Below are positions 28,237 to 37,604 of a stretch of DNA of 64,000 bases, in pieces (position 1 is the first letter of the stretch; every line of letters starts with the position of its first letter). The position numbers and the translations under genes are program-made. The stretch comes from Holophagae bacterium (GTDB lineage: Bacteria > Acidobacteriota > Holophagae > Acanthopleuribacterales > Acanthopleuribacteraceae): assembly GCA_029263455.1 (NCBI GenBank), contig JAJCXM010000026.1:62001-126000 (forward strand), given 5' to 3'. A model generated the notes under the pieces. It saw nothing but the letters and a program-made list of their open reading frames with translations, had not been told where the DNA came from and did not search any database.

Positions 28237-28842
28237 TTAGGTTTGCCCTAGTTCCCGATACAACCATGCCTTGGCAAGGCGCCACTTGCGGACAACCGTT
28301 GCCCGCGATGTCTCCATCAGCTCTGCGGTCTCATCAATCGATAAGCCACCAAAAAAGCGCAGCTCCACCAGCTTGGCTTTGTCGGGGTCTATCAAAGCCA
28401 GTGCATCGAGCGCCACATGCAGAGCAACGATGTTTTCCGGCTCCTGCATTGAAACGTCGCCCAAGTCTTGTAAAGAAACTATCGTCAATTGCCCGCCACG
28501 TTTTTCGGCCAAACAAGCGCGCGCGTGATCGGTCAAAATGCGGCGCATGGTTTGTGCGGCTATCGCAAAGAACTGCGCTCTGTTTTTCCAAGTAATTTCC
28601 TGATGGCCAATCAGCCTGAAATAAGCTTCATGGACTAAAGCTGTGGGTTGGAGCGTATGGTCAGGTCGCTCTGAATTCAAACATTGGCGCGCCATTTGAC
28701 GCAAGGTGTCGTAGACCTTGATCATAAGCTCATCCGATGCCTGTTTATCGCCGTTTTGCCAGTCGTTGAGCAAACGAGTGATGTCCTGAGCTTTTGTGTT
28801 TGGGACGCGGCGATTCGATTCCATGCATTGGATTATCGTCAT
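28237..28842 (-). CDS. ECF sigma factor (TIGR02999/Sigma70_ECF type), second copy
   Basis: A 201-residue ECF sigma factor, a paralogue of the one at 5658-6239. Region 2 (about 40-105) has TALVHEAYFRLI and QFFAIAAQTMRRILTDHAR; region 4 (about 138-195) has LVELRFFGGLSIDETAELM and RATVVRKWRLAKAWL. As in the first copy the acidic region-2.2 motif is missing, and Q-P-T-A with Thr67 takes its place. It lies 15 bp downstream of a kinase gene on the same strand, so kinase control is inferred. An alternative start at Met7 (28824) is possible, and neither has a clear ribosome binding site. Confidence 0.9.
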   Translation of the reverse strand: MTIIQCMESNRRVPNTKAQDITRLLNDWQNGDKQASDELMIKVYDTLRQMARQCLNSERPDHTLQPTALVHEAYFRLIGHQEITWKNRAQFFAIAAQTMRRILTDHARACLAEKRGGQLTIVSLQDLGDVSMQEPENIVALHVALDALALIDPDKAKLVELRFFGGLSIDETAELMETSRATVVRKWRLAKAWLYRELGQT

Positions 28843-28857
28843 GTTTCAGTGCAAATG

Positions 28858-31707
28858 CTATTTGGATTTGCTTGTATGGACCAAATTGTAATGCGTGAAC
28901 AGTGGGTCGAGCTCACGGTCTTGGATACCGCTATTTCTGAGGATTGGTAGCAATTTTTGTAAGCTTTCATAATCACCCAGATAAAAATACGCCTTGGCCT
29001 CATAGACCCGATCCCACAAGGTTAGCGGATCGTTGTGCTCTTGGGTGCGTGTCAGTATGGCGTTGAAATGCACTTTCGCTTCATCGCCGCGTCCCTGCCT
29101 ATTTAAGACTCGCCCCTTCATGTAATCCCAGCTCTGCCAGTAGGAATGGTCGTCGGTTAGGTCACAAGAAGCTATCTGCAGTCTCAAATGATCTAAGAGC
29201 TGGTCACATTCGTTATTTCTACCTTGAGTCAATCGAATGCGAGCACGAAGTAACTCGGCCTTAATAGCTAACTTAGCATCGCGAACTGGGTTTTTGGCAC
29301 ACACGTCCAAGACTTCACAAACACCATCCTCGGCCGCATTCAAGTCATCTGATTGAAACAGGGCGCACGAAAGTTCAAAAAGAACTTGCTGACTCTTATT
29401 CTTATCGCCGTGTCCTTCAGATCTTATGTGATAGGCCCGCTGCAAAAGATGTATCGACGCTTCATAGTGACCCAAGTAACATTTAGATATGCCCAATCCA
29501 TGCATGAATTCGGCAATGGATTCATGGTCCAAACCAAAGGTATCCAACTGTATTTGCAGAGCGCGTTCCCTCAGCCGATCCGCTTCGACAAAATAACCTT
29601 GTCTTAAATCCACGCTAGATAAATTGAACAGCGTGTTTGCAGTATTGGTATGGTCAAGTCCAATGGTTTTTTCGTAAATCGTAAGCGCTTGTTCAAAATA
29701 GCTCGCTGCCTTTTGCGGATTGCGATCCATGCTTGCGAGGGCAACGTTATTGAGGCTATAGGAAACGGCACTATGGTGCTCGCCTAGCTGTTTGCGTCTA
29801 ATCGCCAAGGATCGCTCATAGTTCACCAACGCGTCATCGATGTGGCCTTGGGCTCTTTGGTTTCCAGCCAGAGCGTCGAGGCAATCGGCGACATGGCCAT
29901 GATCGGGGCCAAAAACCTCAATGGCGATGTCCCTCGCGTTCTCCAGGTACGGTTGAGCTTGATCATATTGGCTTTGAAAAAGGTACAACGATCCTAAATT
30001 CATGTTGATCGATGCAATATCTCTGTGAAGAGGTTCTAGAATACGTTGACGTATTTGCAGGCATTCCAGATAGTGTTGTTCTGCTATGGCATAGTTACCG
30101 TTGAATTGATTGGTGACGGCCAGCAATTCTAGCGCATTAGCAAGCTCCTTTTCGCTTACAGGCCCCAGTTCTCGCCAGGTACTTAAACCTTCATTTAGGA
30201 CAGCCTGCGCGTCGTTATACTTTCCAAGCAGAAAGTAGACTTTACCCATCGTATTCAGCAATGTCGCCTTGACCTCAGGCTGACTGTCCATTTCGGACCT
30301 TAAACGCAGTGCGCCGTCGTCTAAGACCTCTCTGACCGTGAGTTCACCGCCCTTTGATTTATCCGGATCCGCGTTTTCAAATAGATCCACTAAGAACTTC
30401 GAAATGCTGTTGGCTTTGTCGCGTTCCAGTTCAGCTCTGTCCCGTTCAGCTGCAACGCGTCGCGATTGGATGTTGGCTGTCACCACAAACGAAACCAACA
30501 AGAGAACAAAACACGTGAACCCTGCAACCGCCAATGCGTTTCGTTTTGCGAATTTGCTGGCCACGTACCAAAACGTCTCCTGCCTGGCTTTGACTGGTAG
30601 GCCCTTCAGGTATCTGTCCAAGTCTTCGCTGAAAGCACTCACGGACCCGTACCTTCGTTCTGGGTCGTGTCTAAGTGCCATCATGACAATGTTATCTAAA
30701 TCACCCTTGATGGCTTTGTGCCATGCAACGGAATCGCGCCCCGTCTTATCGAAATCGGTGCCTGTTTGCCTTTGGATTGCCTCACTTGGGCATGTACTTC
30801 GGGTTCCTGGACCCGTAGCATATTCACCTTGGAAGTCAGGGGTTACGCCAGTCAAGAGTTTAAACAGCAGAACGCCCAGCGAATAAACGTCACTGGAGGT
30901 TGTAATCGAGAGACCTTTGCGTTGTTCCGGACTTGCGTAACGCGGCGTCATTGGGTTCATCTTGGTTTTTGTCTGATCGAATGCTTCCAACCAAGGCGTA
31001 GATCCAAGTAGTTTTGCGATGCCAAAATCTAGCAGCTTGGGTTCACCATTGCCGGTGACTAGAATATTGGAAGGTTTAAGGTCACGATGCACGATCAGGT
31101 TGCGATGGGCATGTTCAACGGCATCCGCCACCAATCGGAATAGGCGTAACCGCTCCTTGATCGAGAGCTTATGATTCGTGACATATTGATCAATTGGGAT
31201 ACCGTCGACGTGCTCCATGACGATGTAGGGTCCCGTTGAGGGAGTACTGCCTGCATCCAATAGTTTGGCAATATTGGCATGGTCCAAAGCGGCCAGGATC
31301 TTACCTTCCACCTCGAAACGGCGAAGCATTTCTTGGCCGAGCACACCGGATCTGAGGATCTTGATGGCCACATTCCGGTCAAATGTACCGTCTATCCGCT
31401 TGGCAAGGTAAACGCTACCCATGCCTCCATGTCCCACCAAGCCGACAATTTCATAATTCCCAAATCGCTCACCCACCATTTGGGGTCCAACCACCATCGT
31501 CGGATCTTCTATTCCAATGACGGGTTGTTCCAGAAAATGTGAGGAATTGAGCCAGGCGGCCAATAGTTCGGAAACGGCTTCTCGCAAGTCGGAACGATCC
31601 CCGCACAATTCAGTCAGGACCTGCTGTCTTTGGTGTTCCGGTTCCTCAAGAACTTGGTTGAGAATGTCTTGTTCCAACTGCCATCTATTCAGATCCGTGT
31701 CGCTCAT
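28858..31707 (-). CDS. Membrane-anchored Ser/Thr protein kinase with TPR sensor region, second copy
   Basis: A 949-residue protein with the same layout as the first kinase: kinase domain about 84-370 (GHGGMGSVY 92-100, ATP lysine K116, HRDLKPSN 207-214, DFG 227-229, SPE 259-261), one membrane segment about 391-411, and TPR repeats from about 450 onward (GKYNDAQAVLNEGLSTW, GNYAIAEQHYLECLQI, YFEQALTIYEKTIGLDH). Unlike the first copy the HRD motif is intact, so the kinase should be fully active. It lies 15 bp upstream of its sigma factor gene. The TPR part is on the far side of the membrane from the kinase and may sense a protein signal. Confidence 0.93.
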   Translation of the reverse strand: MSDTDLNRWQLEQDILNQVLEEPEHQRQQVLTELCGDRSDLREAVSELLAAWLNSSHFLEQPVIGIEDPTMVVGPQMVGERFGNYEIVGLVGHGGMGSVYLAKRIDGTFDRNVAIKILRSGVLGQEMLRRFEVEGKILAALDHANIAKLLDAGSTPSTGPYIVMEHVDGIPIDQYVTNHKLSIKERLRLFRLVADAVEHAHRNLIVHRDLKPSNILVTGNGEPKLLDFGIAKLLGSTPWLEAFDQTKTKMNPMTPRYASPEQRKGLSITTSSDVYSLGVLLFKLLTGVTPDFQGEYATGPGTRSTCPSEAIQRQTGTDFDKTGRDSVAWHKAIKGDLDNIVMMALRHDPERRYGSVSAFSEDLDRYLKGLPVKARQETFWYVASKFAKRNALAVAGFTCFVLLLVSFVVTANIQSRRVAAERDRAELERDKANSISKFLVDLFENADPDKSKGGELTVREVLDDGALRLRSEMDSQPEVKATLLNTMGKVYFLLGKYNDAQAVLNEGLSTWRELGPVSEKELANALELLAVTNQFNGNYAIAEQHYLECLQIRQRILEPLHRDIASINMNLGSLYLFQSQYDQAQPYLENARDIAIEVFGPDHGHVADCLDALAGNQRAQGHIDDALVNYERSLAIRRKQLGEHHSAVSYSLNNVALASMDRNPQKAASYFEQALTIYEKTIGLDHTNTANTLFNLSSVDLRQGYFVEADRLRERALQIQLDTFGLDHESIAEFMHGLGISKCYLGHYEASIHLLQRAYHIRSEGHGDKNKSQQVLFELSCALFQSDDLNAAEDGVCEVLDVCAKNPVRDAKLAIKAELLRARIRLTQGRNNECDQLLDHLRLQIASCDLTDDHSYWQSWDYMKGRVLNRQGRGDEAKVHFNAILTRTQEHNDPLTLWDRVYEAKAYFYLGDYESLQKLLPILRNSGIQDRELDPLFTHYNLVHTSKSK

Positions 31708-31893
31708 AGGCCGCTTGCTCCAATTGTTACCTTTGCGGGATCAAAATATCTTAACAGGGATTCAACAGCAAGGTCGTTAGAGTGATGTCAGCCTCTGGAA
31801 ACGCCAATGGCTGCGGTTCAAATAAAAGAGACAGCATCCTTCGGGTCCGCTAACTGAGGCATGTTTGCGAAATGCGAAAGGCTACCGGAGCAC

Positions 31894-32361
31894 CTAACCC
31901 AAGGTGATCGGTAAAAGAATCGCCGCGACGATGCCAAGAACGTAGATACCCATGATGACTATGGTTGCCACACCCCAAGTACGCCAGAGACGTCTGTTTT
32001 GGTTGCAAAAGTCAATTAGGTGCTCAGCGTTTGGATGGTCTGACACCTGACGCGCAGATCTGGCTGCGCGGTAAATGAGCCAGCCAAAAAACACATAAAT
32101 CAACGCTAAGAAGACATAAAACGCGCCAATTATGCTTGACATGGCCGTAGATTCACCAAAACCAACAGCCGCAATAGCTACTGCAGCGAACAACATTAAG
32201 AAGAAACTAATTGCAAAGAGAACCACAAAAAACATCATCCAGGGTCGGGTCCCACTTATGTGATCGGCAATGATTTGCACCTCGGAACTCGAGATAGCTT
32301 GGCCACCCAATTGTGGAGGGGTGGACGGCGACTGAGGTGCGGAGTACATGTTTTCTGTCAT
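31894..32361 (-). CDS. Small three-helix membrane protein, DUF5362-like
   Basis: A 155-residue membrane protein with a polar N-terminus rich in Pro/Ser/Gln, and three hydrophobic segments at about 41-66 (MMFFVVLFAISFFLMLFAAV), 77-97 and 130-153. The layout recalls DUF5362, a family without known function. GGAG 7 bp upstream of the ATG supports the start. It stands alone on the minus strand, divergent from the PH-domain pair. Confidence 0.7.
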   Translation of the reverse strand: MTENMYSAPQSPSTPPQLGGQAISSSEVQIIADHISGTRPWMMFFVVLFAISFFLMLFAAVAIAAVGFGESTAMSSIIGAFYVFLALIYVFFGWLIYRAARSARQVSDHPNAEHLIDFCNQNRRLWRTWGVATIVIMGIYVLGIVAAILLPITLG

Positions 32362-32560
32362 TTCGCGGCTCCTATTCGTTTTCTAACCTTATCATTCAAT
32401 CGGGCTATGCCAATAGCTCGTTGATTTACCCTTATAGGCGTGGTTCAAACGTCTTTCCTGATGAAACATTCAGCATGCAACGCCATACAATAATGCACAG
32501 GATCATTTGACCCCTTGGTCAGGCAGTGGTACAACGCGACGAACCGACAAAGAGGCAACC

Positions 32561-33124
32561 ATGAACGACGACTTTCAAATCAACCCGCCACTCAGGCGGA
32601 TCACCTATCTAGGAAAGGACCTAGCTGGATTTGAGCCTGCGGTCAATCGTTCGTTTTATACGCTAGATCCGGGTGTCCGATTCCTATGGATGATTGGTCG
32701 CGGCATTAGCTGGACAATCCTCCTTTGCCTTCTGCTTTTTTTGGCATTTATCAGCAAAATCACTCAGGGTTCAGCAACGACTTGGCTAATTCGGGCCTTT
32801 ATCGGGGCACTACCCCTCGCGGCAATGAGTTTGGTTTGGCCGCTGCTGGCTTACAAACACTGGGGATTAGCTATCCGTGATCATGATGTCATGATTCGCT
32901 ATGGTGTCTTGTTCAAACGTGTGATGACGGTCCCATTCTCACGCATCCAACACGTTGACACCCATTCGGGTCCTATCGAACGGTCGATGGGTCTATCGAC
33001 GCTCATTATCCACACCGCTGGTGCTCAACTGAGTTCGCTGTCGGTCCCCGGTCTGCCAATAGAAGAAGCAGAACAACTTCGAGATTACCTGTCCAAAATG
33101 GGCCACACACATGCAAACCTCTGA
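32561..33124 (+). CDS. PH domain-containing membrane protein (YdbS-like)
   Basis: A 187-residue protein with two membrane segments (about 45-65 and 75-98) followed by a bacterial PH domain of the bPH2 type (about 108-180: DHDVMIRYGVLFKRVMTVPFSRIQHVDTHSG). This matches YdbS of Bacillus, usually encoded with a larger three-PH partner as here. The ATG at 32561 is chosen over an upstream in-frame start because AGAGG lies 5 bp before it. Its stop lies inside the next gene (14-bp overlap), so the two are co-translated. Function is not established; in Bacillus the pair has been linked to resistance to antimicrobial compounds. Confidence 0.85.
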   Translation: MNDDFQINPPLRRITYLGKDLAGFEPAVNRSFYTLDPGVRFLWMIGRGISWTILLCLLLFLAFISKITQGSATTWLIRAFIGALPLAAMSLVWPLLAYKHWGLAIRDHDVMIRYGVLFKRVMTVPFSRIQHVDTHSGPIERSMGLSTLIIHTAGAQLSSLSVPGLPIEEAEQLRDYLSKMGHTHANL

Positions 33125-34622
33125 GCAGACCGAATGGCTAATGCTACACCCTTCGATGGTGATACTAGAGCTTGCTCGTTCCCTGCGATCAACACTCTTT
33201 GGCTTAGTTTTGGGAGGCTACTTCGCGTTGAAAGGCAACATGGGCTTATTGACCATGATTATCTTTTTCTCCATTATCTTGCCGACGATCGGCATCGTCT
33301 TGCGCTTCGTCTCCTATCGTTACGGTTTTGGCGTCGGTCATATCCTCATCAAAGAGGGCATTTTATCTAAGAAGCAACGGGTTATTCCTGTCACCCGTAT
33401 ACACAACATCAATACCACTCAGTCGTTGGTAGCTCGTCTATTTGGTGTCGTACGCGTGGATCTTGAAACGGCAGGCGGCGGACAGGCGGAGGCGACCTTG
33501 CCAGCCATTACACAACTGGCTGCCAATACAATTGATGACTTTATTTCTCAAGGTAAAAAGTCTGATACAGAAGCTCGCGACACGGATGTAGAACCGGATA
33601 CGTCAAGTCATCTTGTCTACCAGGCATCCAACTTGGACCTCATCTTGTTAGGCATCACAACCAATCGCATCGGACTCATATTCGCTGGCCTTTATGCCAT
33701 GGCCGAAGTTTATGAACAGGACATTTGGCGAATGGTCGAGAATTGGATGCAGCGCGTTAGCGAGCTATCTAATCAAATACAGGACCGTTCCGGCCTACAG
33801 GTATTCTTGGTGGTTGTGATTTCCGTTGCGTTAATCATGACGGTTTCCTGGGCCATAAGTATCACTTTGGCCATCATTCAATATTATGGGTTTACTTTGT
33901 CCAAGGTTGCGTCCGACCTGAAAATACGAGCAGGCCTATTTACGGTACGTTCATATACGATCCCCGCTGGAAAAATCCAGGCACTTCGTTTTAAAACATC
34001 AGCTATACGCCGACCCTTTAAGCTACTGCAAATTAATGTACAAAGCGCAGGTCACATGGGTGTTCAGGAGCGAAACCAGAATTCGGCCATCCAACCGAGT
34101 TTATTGGCACCGTTGACGAACCGAAAACACATTGATCTATTTGTAAATGCTGTTTGGCCAGACGCAATTTGGTCCTCTATCGAGTGGCTTGCCGTTCATC
34201 GCTATACGCGAACACGTCAGTTTCGAGTTCTTTGGCTGGTTGCGAGCGCTGGCATTGTCGCCCTTATTTGGAAGTCTGAGCCTCATTGGGCGCAGTCACT
34301 TAGCATTTGGCTAATCGCCGGTATATTGTCATGGCTTATTGCACACCTAACCTATAAGCAAACTGGTTACGCGGTCGACGAGCGTTTCGTGTATCTAAAA
34401 ACCGGATTTATCGGCTTACAGTCATGGGTCATCCCCGTCAATCGCATCCAAATGCTTGAGCTGCGCCAAAGTCCGTTTCAGCGGCGACGGCGGCTCGTAA
34501 GTTTAGTGATAGACGTTGCCGGCAGTGGACGCGACAGGGCTGCCGTCATTCCCAATATCGAGCTAGAAAACGGATGGCGTTTATTCAATCGTTTTGGAAG
34601 TCCTTCGGCACAAAAAAATTAG
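33111..34622 (+). CDS. Triple PH domain membrane protein (YdbT-like)
   Basis: A 503-residue membrane protein built from three repeats of two membrane segments plus a bPH2 domain. PH cores start at about 76 (GVGHILIKEGILSKKQRVIP), 265 (SDLKIRAGLFTVRSYTIPAG) and 425 (VDERFVYLKTGFIGLQSWVIP). This is the architecture of YdbT, the partner of YdbS encoded just upstream with a 14-bp overlap. They probably form one membrane complex. No other functional clue is present in the neighbourhood. Confidence 0.85.
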   Translation: MQTSEQTEWLMLHPSMVILELARSLRSTLFGLVLGGYFALKGNMGLLTMIIFFSIILPTIGIVLRFVSYRYGFGVGHILIKEGILSKKQRVIPVTRIHNINTTQSLVARLFGVVRVDLETAGGGQAEATLPAITQLAANTIDDFISQGKKSDTEARDTDVEPDTSSHLVYQASNLDLILLGITTNRIGLIFAGLYAMAEVYEQDIWRMVENWMQRVSELSNQIQDRSGLQVFLVVVISVALIMTVSWAISITLAIIQYYGFTLSKVASDLKIRAGLFTVRSYTIPAGKIQALRFKTSAIRRPFKLLQINVQSAGHMGVQERNQNSAIQPSLLAPLTNRKHIDLFVNAVWPDAIWSSIEWLAVHRYTRTRQFRVLWLVASAGIVALIWKSEPHWAQSLSIWLIAGILSWLIAHLTYKQTGYAVDERFVYLKTGFIGLQSWVIPVNRIQMLELRQSPFQRRRRLVSLVIDVAGSGRDRAAVIPNIELENGWRLFNRFGSPSAQKN

Positions 34623-34663
34623 TCCTTGAGAATTGGCTAACCACTTGAGGTAAGCTTGCCGTT

Positions 34664-35788
34664 ATGCCGGAATCATATCCCTGGGAATCGGGTACATCAC
34701 GCAGAAACAAACTCCACGTCCTGGATCTAACCAGCCCTCAACTTGAGGACTTGATTCAGTCTTGGGGATACCGAAAAAGCCATTCGCGTAAGCTTTTTGG
34801 CTTTATTCATCGATATGGGATGAATTTACCGTTGGCTTTCAAAGCTAGTCAATTACCTAAAGGTCTTTGGCATCGTCTCTTCCACGATGACCAGATTGCC
34901 ATGGACCCCGTATCAGCTTGGACGGCGGAAGAATCTTGTGACAGTTCCACCAAATATGCGTTCGAGCTCAAGTCGGGCGGGACGGTTGAAGGTGTCTTTA
35001 TGCCTTTTGAGCATCGCAACACCTTGTGTATTAGCTCACAAGTGGGATGTGCGATGGGTTGCACCTTTTGTGCGACGGGCAGTATGGGTTTTCATCGACA
35101 TTTGTCAGCAGGAGAAATGGTCAGTCAAGTGGTTCGCATGCGTGCTCAGCATCCAGATCCAAAAGGCTGGCCACGCCGTTTCAACGTCGTGTTCATGGGC
35201 ATGGGTGAGCCACTGCACAATATCGAACAAGTGATGAAAGCCGTAGATGTATTGACCGATGACGCCGGGCTAAATCTCACCGCTCGGGATATTGCGGTTT
35301 CCACATCGGGCCTTGTACCTCGTATCCAACAGCTCGCTGAATATCCTAATCGCCCGCAGCTGATGGTAAGCATCGCGGCTACAACGGACAAAGCGCGTAG
35401 CCAAATAATGCCTGTCAATCGCGCCTACCCGTTGGCTGAATTGCGTCAGTGTTTGGGCAATTATCCCTTACGAAAACGCGAAAAGATCATGCTTAGTTAT
35501 GTCTTGATTTCCGACGTCAATGACAAACTAGCCGATGCCGACCGCCTAGCTGAGTTGGCAAGCGAATTCCCTAGTGTGGTCAACCTCATTCCCATGAACG
35601 AACATGAGGCCAGCCCAGGGATGCTTGAGCCTCATGGAGATCGGGTCCAATTGTTTTATGATCGACTCATTCAAAAAGGTGCGTTTGCAACCATTCGCCG
35701 AAGCCGTGGCCGCGACGTGGCTGGAGCCTGCGGTCAACTTGTTCAAACACTTTCAAAAGGAAACAGAATTGCGCGCACTCACATTTAA
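34664..35788 (+). CDS. rlmN: 23S rRNA (adenine2503-C2)-methyltransferase RlmN
   Basis: RlmN is a radical-SAM enzyme that methylates C2 of A2503 in 23S rRNA and A37 of some tRNAs. The 374-residue protein has the usual N-terminal helical domain, the [4Fe-4S] motif C129-x3-C133-x2-C136 (CAMGCTFC), GMGEPL for SAM binding, and the C-terminal GACGQL with the methyl-carrying cysteine near residue 357. The N-terminus is about 15 residues longer than the core family. The next gene begins inside its 3' end. Confidence 0.95.
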   Translation: MPESYPWESGTSRRNKLHVLDLTSPQLEDLIQSWGYRKSHSRKLFGFIHRYGMNLPLAFKASQLPKGLWHRLFHDDQIAMDPVSAWTAEESCDSSTKYAFELKSGGTVEGVFMPFEHRNTLCISSQVGCAMGCTFCATGSMGFHRHLSAGEMVSQVVRMRAQHPDPKGWPRRFNVVFMGMGEPLHNIEQVMKAVDVLTDDAGLNLTARDIAVSTSGLVPRIQQLAEYPNRPQLMVSIAATTDKARSQIMPVNRAYPLAELRQCLGNYPLRKREKIMLSYVLISDVNDKLADADRLAELASEFPSVVNLIPMNEHEASPGMLEPHGDRVQLFYDRLIQKGAFATIRRSRGRDVAGACGQLVQTLSKGNRIARTHI

Positions 35789-36791
35789 GAACATCAAACA
35801 AGTTCGTGTGGAAGAGGTAGATGAACCCAAGCTATTGACGGCAGACGACGTCATTGTCCGCGTTAGCCACACGGCCATTTGCGGCTCTGACCTACATGTC
35901 TATCACGGACGCGAAAAGGGCATGAAGCCAGGAACGGTGATGGGACACGAATTTGTTGGCGTGGTTGAAGAGGCTGGCCATCAAGTAGAGGGTTTGGCCG
36001 TCGGTGATCGCGTCTTTAGCCCGTTTACAACCAATTGCGGGCAATGTGCTTCGTGTAAATCTGGACTCACTTGTCGCTGTGAACACGGTCAACTGTTCGG
36101 TTGGGTTTCTGACCATGGCGGACTCAACGGTGTGCAAACCGAACGCGTCCGCGTCCCACTTGCCCAGAGCACCCTGAAAAGAATTCCAACGGGCCTGAGC
36201 CCTGAAGTGGCCTTACTTCTTGGCGACGTGCTATCCACGGGCGCCTACTGCGCGGAACGCGCAGCTGTGTCTGAACAAGGCTCGTACGCGGTTATCGGTT
36301 GCGGACCTGTTGGGCTGATGGCGATCACAGCCTGCCGCTGGCGAAACGCGGGCCAGATTTATGCCATCGATTTGCAACCGGATCGACTCGCGAAAGCACG
36401 CGAGTGGGGTGCCATTGCCTTGACACCCGCCGAGGCCAGCGACAGAAATTTGGTCGTAGACGGCGTTCTAGAAGCGGTGGGAAGTCCAGCTGCGAGTCGT
36501 CTCGCATTGCAGTTAGTACGCCCTGGCGGTGTGATTTCTATCGTGGGTGTACACAACGAGCCGCACTTCGCAATCACACCGACCGAAGCCTATGACAAAA
36601 ACCTAAGCATCCATATTGGGCGCTGCCCGGCGCGGCGCTTCATGGATGAACTAATGCCATTCGTCAATTCGAATCCCTATGACTTGGCCTCCATCTTCAC
36701 CCACCAGCTAGATCTAGACGACGCTGCCGAAGGTTACGAAATATTTGATCAAAAACGTGATGGCTGTCTGAAAGTGATGTTAAAGCCCTGA
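35769..36791 (+). CDS. Zinc-dependent alcohol dehydrogenase family protein
   Basis: A 340-residue medium-chain dehydrogenase. The catalytic zinc site is built from Cys (AICGSDLH) and GHE (VMGHEFVG), the structural zinc site from four cysteines in CGQCASCKSGLTCRC, and the NAD(P)-binding Rossmann fold starts at GCGPVGLMAI. Substrate cannot be assigned; formaldehyde, alcohols and threonine are all possible in this family. The start is taken as TTG at 35769: AAAAGG lies 8 bp upstream and MDR proteins begin just there. This makes a 20-bp overlap with rlmN, so the two are likely in one transcript. Confidence 0.87.
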   Translation: MRALTFKNIKQVRVEEVDEPKLLTADDVIVRVSHTAICGSDLHVYHGREKGMKPGTVMGHEFVGVVEEAGHQVEGLAVGDRVFSPFTTNCGQCASCKSGLTCRCEHGQLFGWVSDHGGLNGVQTERVRVPLAQSTLKRIPTGLSPEVALLLGDVLSTGAYCAERAAVSEQGSYAVIGCGPVGLMAITACRWRNAGQIYAIDLQPDRLAKAREWGAIALTPAEASDRNLVVDGVLEAVGSPAASRLALQLVRPGGVISIVGVHNEPHFAITPTEAYDKNLSIHIGRCPARRFMDELMPFVNSNPYDLASIFTHQLDLDDAAEGYEIFDQKRDGCLKVMLKP

Positions 36792-36801
36792 TCCATTGAG
36801 G

Positions 36802-37527
36802 TTATTCGGGTAGCTCATCTAGTTTCATGACCATAGGTTCCACCAACGTTTTGATTTGTCGCAGTGAATCGTCGATCTCCATGGGTAAGAACATCGTAAA
36901 GGTATCCAGAATCACGATGGCATTTAGTGTTGAGTCTTTCTCGCAAACAGTTTTGAGTCGTTCCGCCATGTGACGATTAATGGTGTGTAGATCATCGTAT
37001 ATACGCTTTAACTTATCGAATGCGACGGGTTTATGTTCAGCCGAGCGGCGATCTGCGACATGCAGCGAGAGTAAATAGAATGACATCACCCGTGCCAATG
37101 TCTCTTCAGGACTGGCGTCGGGCACATGATAACGGGCTAGCGGTCGCAGGCATTCTGTCAGTGGACATCCACTGGTTGGGATGATGAGCCCTAACATCGA
37201 ACTCATGGCTCGTTGTGCGGTGGTATCTAATTGATAGGTCCGCTCCTTAGTGATCACCTCTACCTTCATTTCACTATAAGACGCCATATCTTTGGCGAAC
37301 TCCACCAACGGTGCCGTACTCAACGCCAGCGGACAATGGGGAGTCGTTTCTACCTTTAACGGGCAATGACTGCACTGACAATGACTCAAAGCTGTCCAGG
37401 ACGGAGGCTGCTCGATTGGCTCTTGTTGGAGCTGGTATGTGGTGGGGTCAAAACGAAGGTCAAACGAACGGGTTCGGCCGTCCGGAAGCCTGTAAAGGTA
37501 AGTGACCAAGTTAGGAGAATGAAGCAT
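36802..37527 (-). CDS. Conserved unknown protein, DUF6901-like, Cys-rich N-terminus
   Basis: A 241-residue soluble protein. The N-terminal part is beta-like (TYLYRLPDGRTRSFDLRFD) and is followed by a cysteine cluster, CQCSHCPL and HCPLA at about 48-66, with a further Cys pair at GCPLTEC (about 141-147). The C-terminal half is helical. The pattern fits the DUF6901 family (from memory), with no known function; the cysteines could bind a metal or an iron-sulphur cluster. ATG 37525-37527 is preferred over GTG at 37531-37533 because GGGAG lies 8 bp upstream of the ATG. It converges on the dehydrogenase gene. Confidence 0.72.
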   Translation of the reverse strand: MLHSPNLVTYLYRLPDGRTRSFDLRFDPTTYQLQQEPIEQPPSWTALSHCQCSHCPLKVETTPHCPLALSTAPLVEFAKDMASYSEMKVEVITKERTYQLDTTAQRAMSSMLGLIIPTSGCPLTECLRPLARYHVPDASPEETLARVMSFYLLSLHVADRRSAEHKPVAFDKLKRIYDDLHTINRHMAERLKTVCEKDSTLNAIVILDTFTMFLPMEIDDSLRQIKTLVEPMVMKLDELPE

Positions 37528-37604
37528 GAACACGGCTCCCTCTTTAATCCTATCGGTTGATGGTCCCTATTTACATAATGTTAATACGCTAAATGTGATC
37601 TAGC

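Noticed and set aside
30338-30886. 182-codon plus-strand frame inside the second kinase gene
   Set aside because: It is antisense to the kinase/transmembrane coding region and has no ribosome binding site or recognisable domain.
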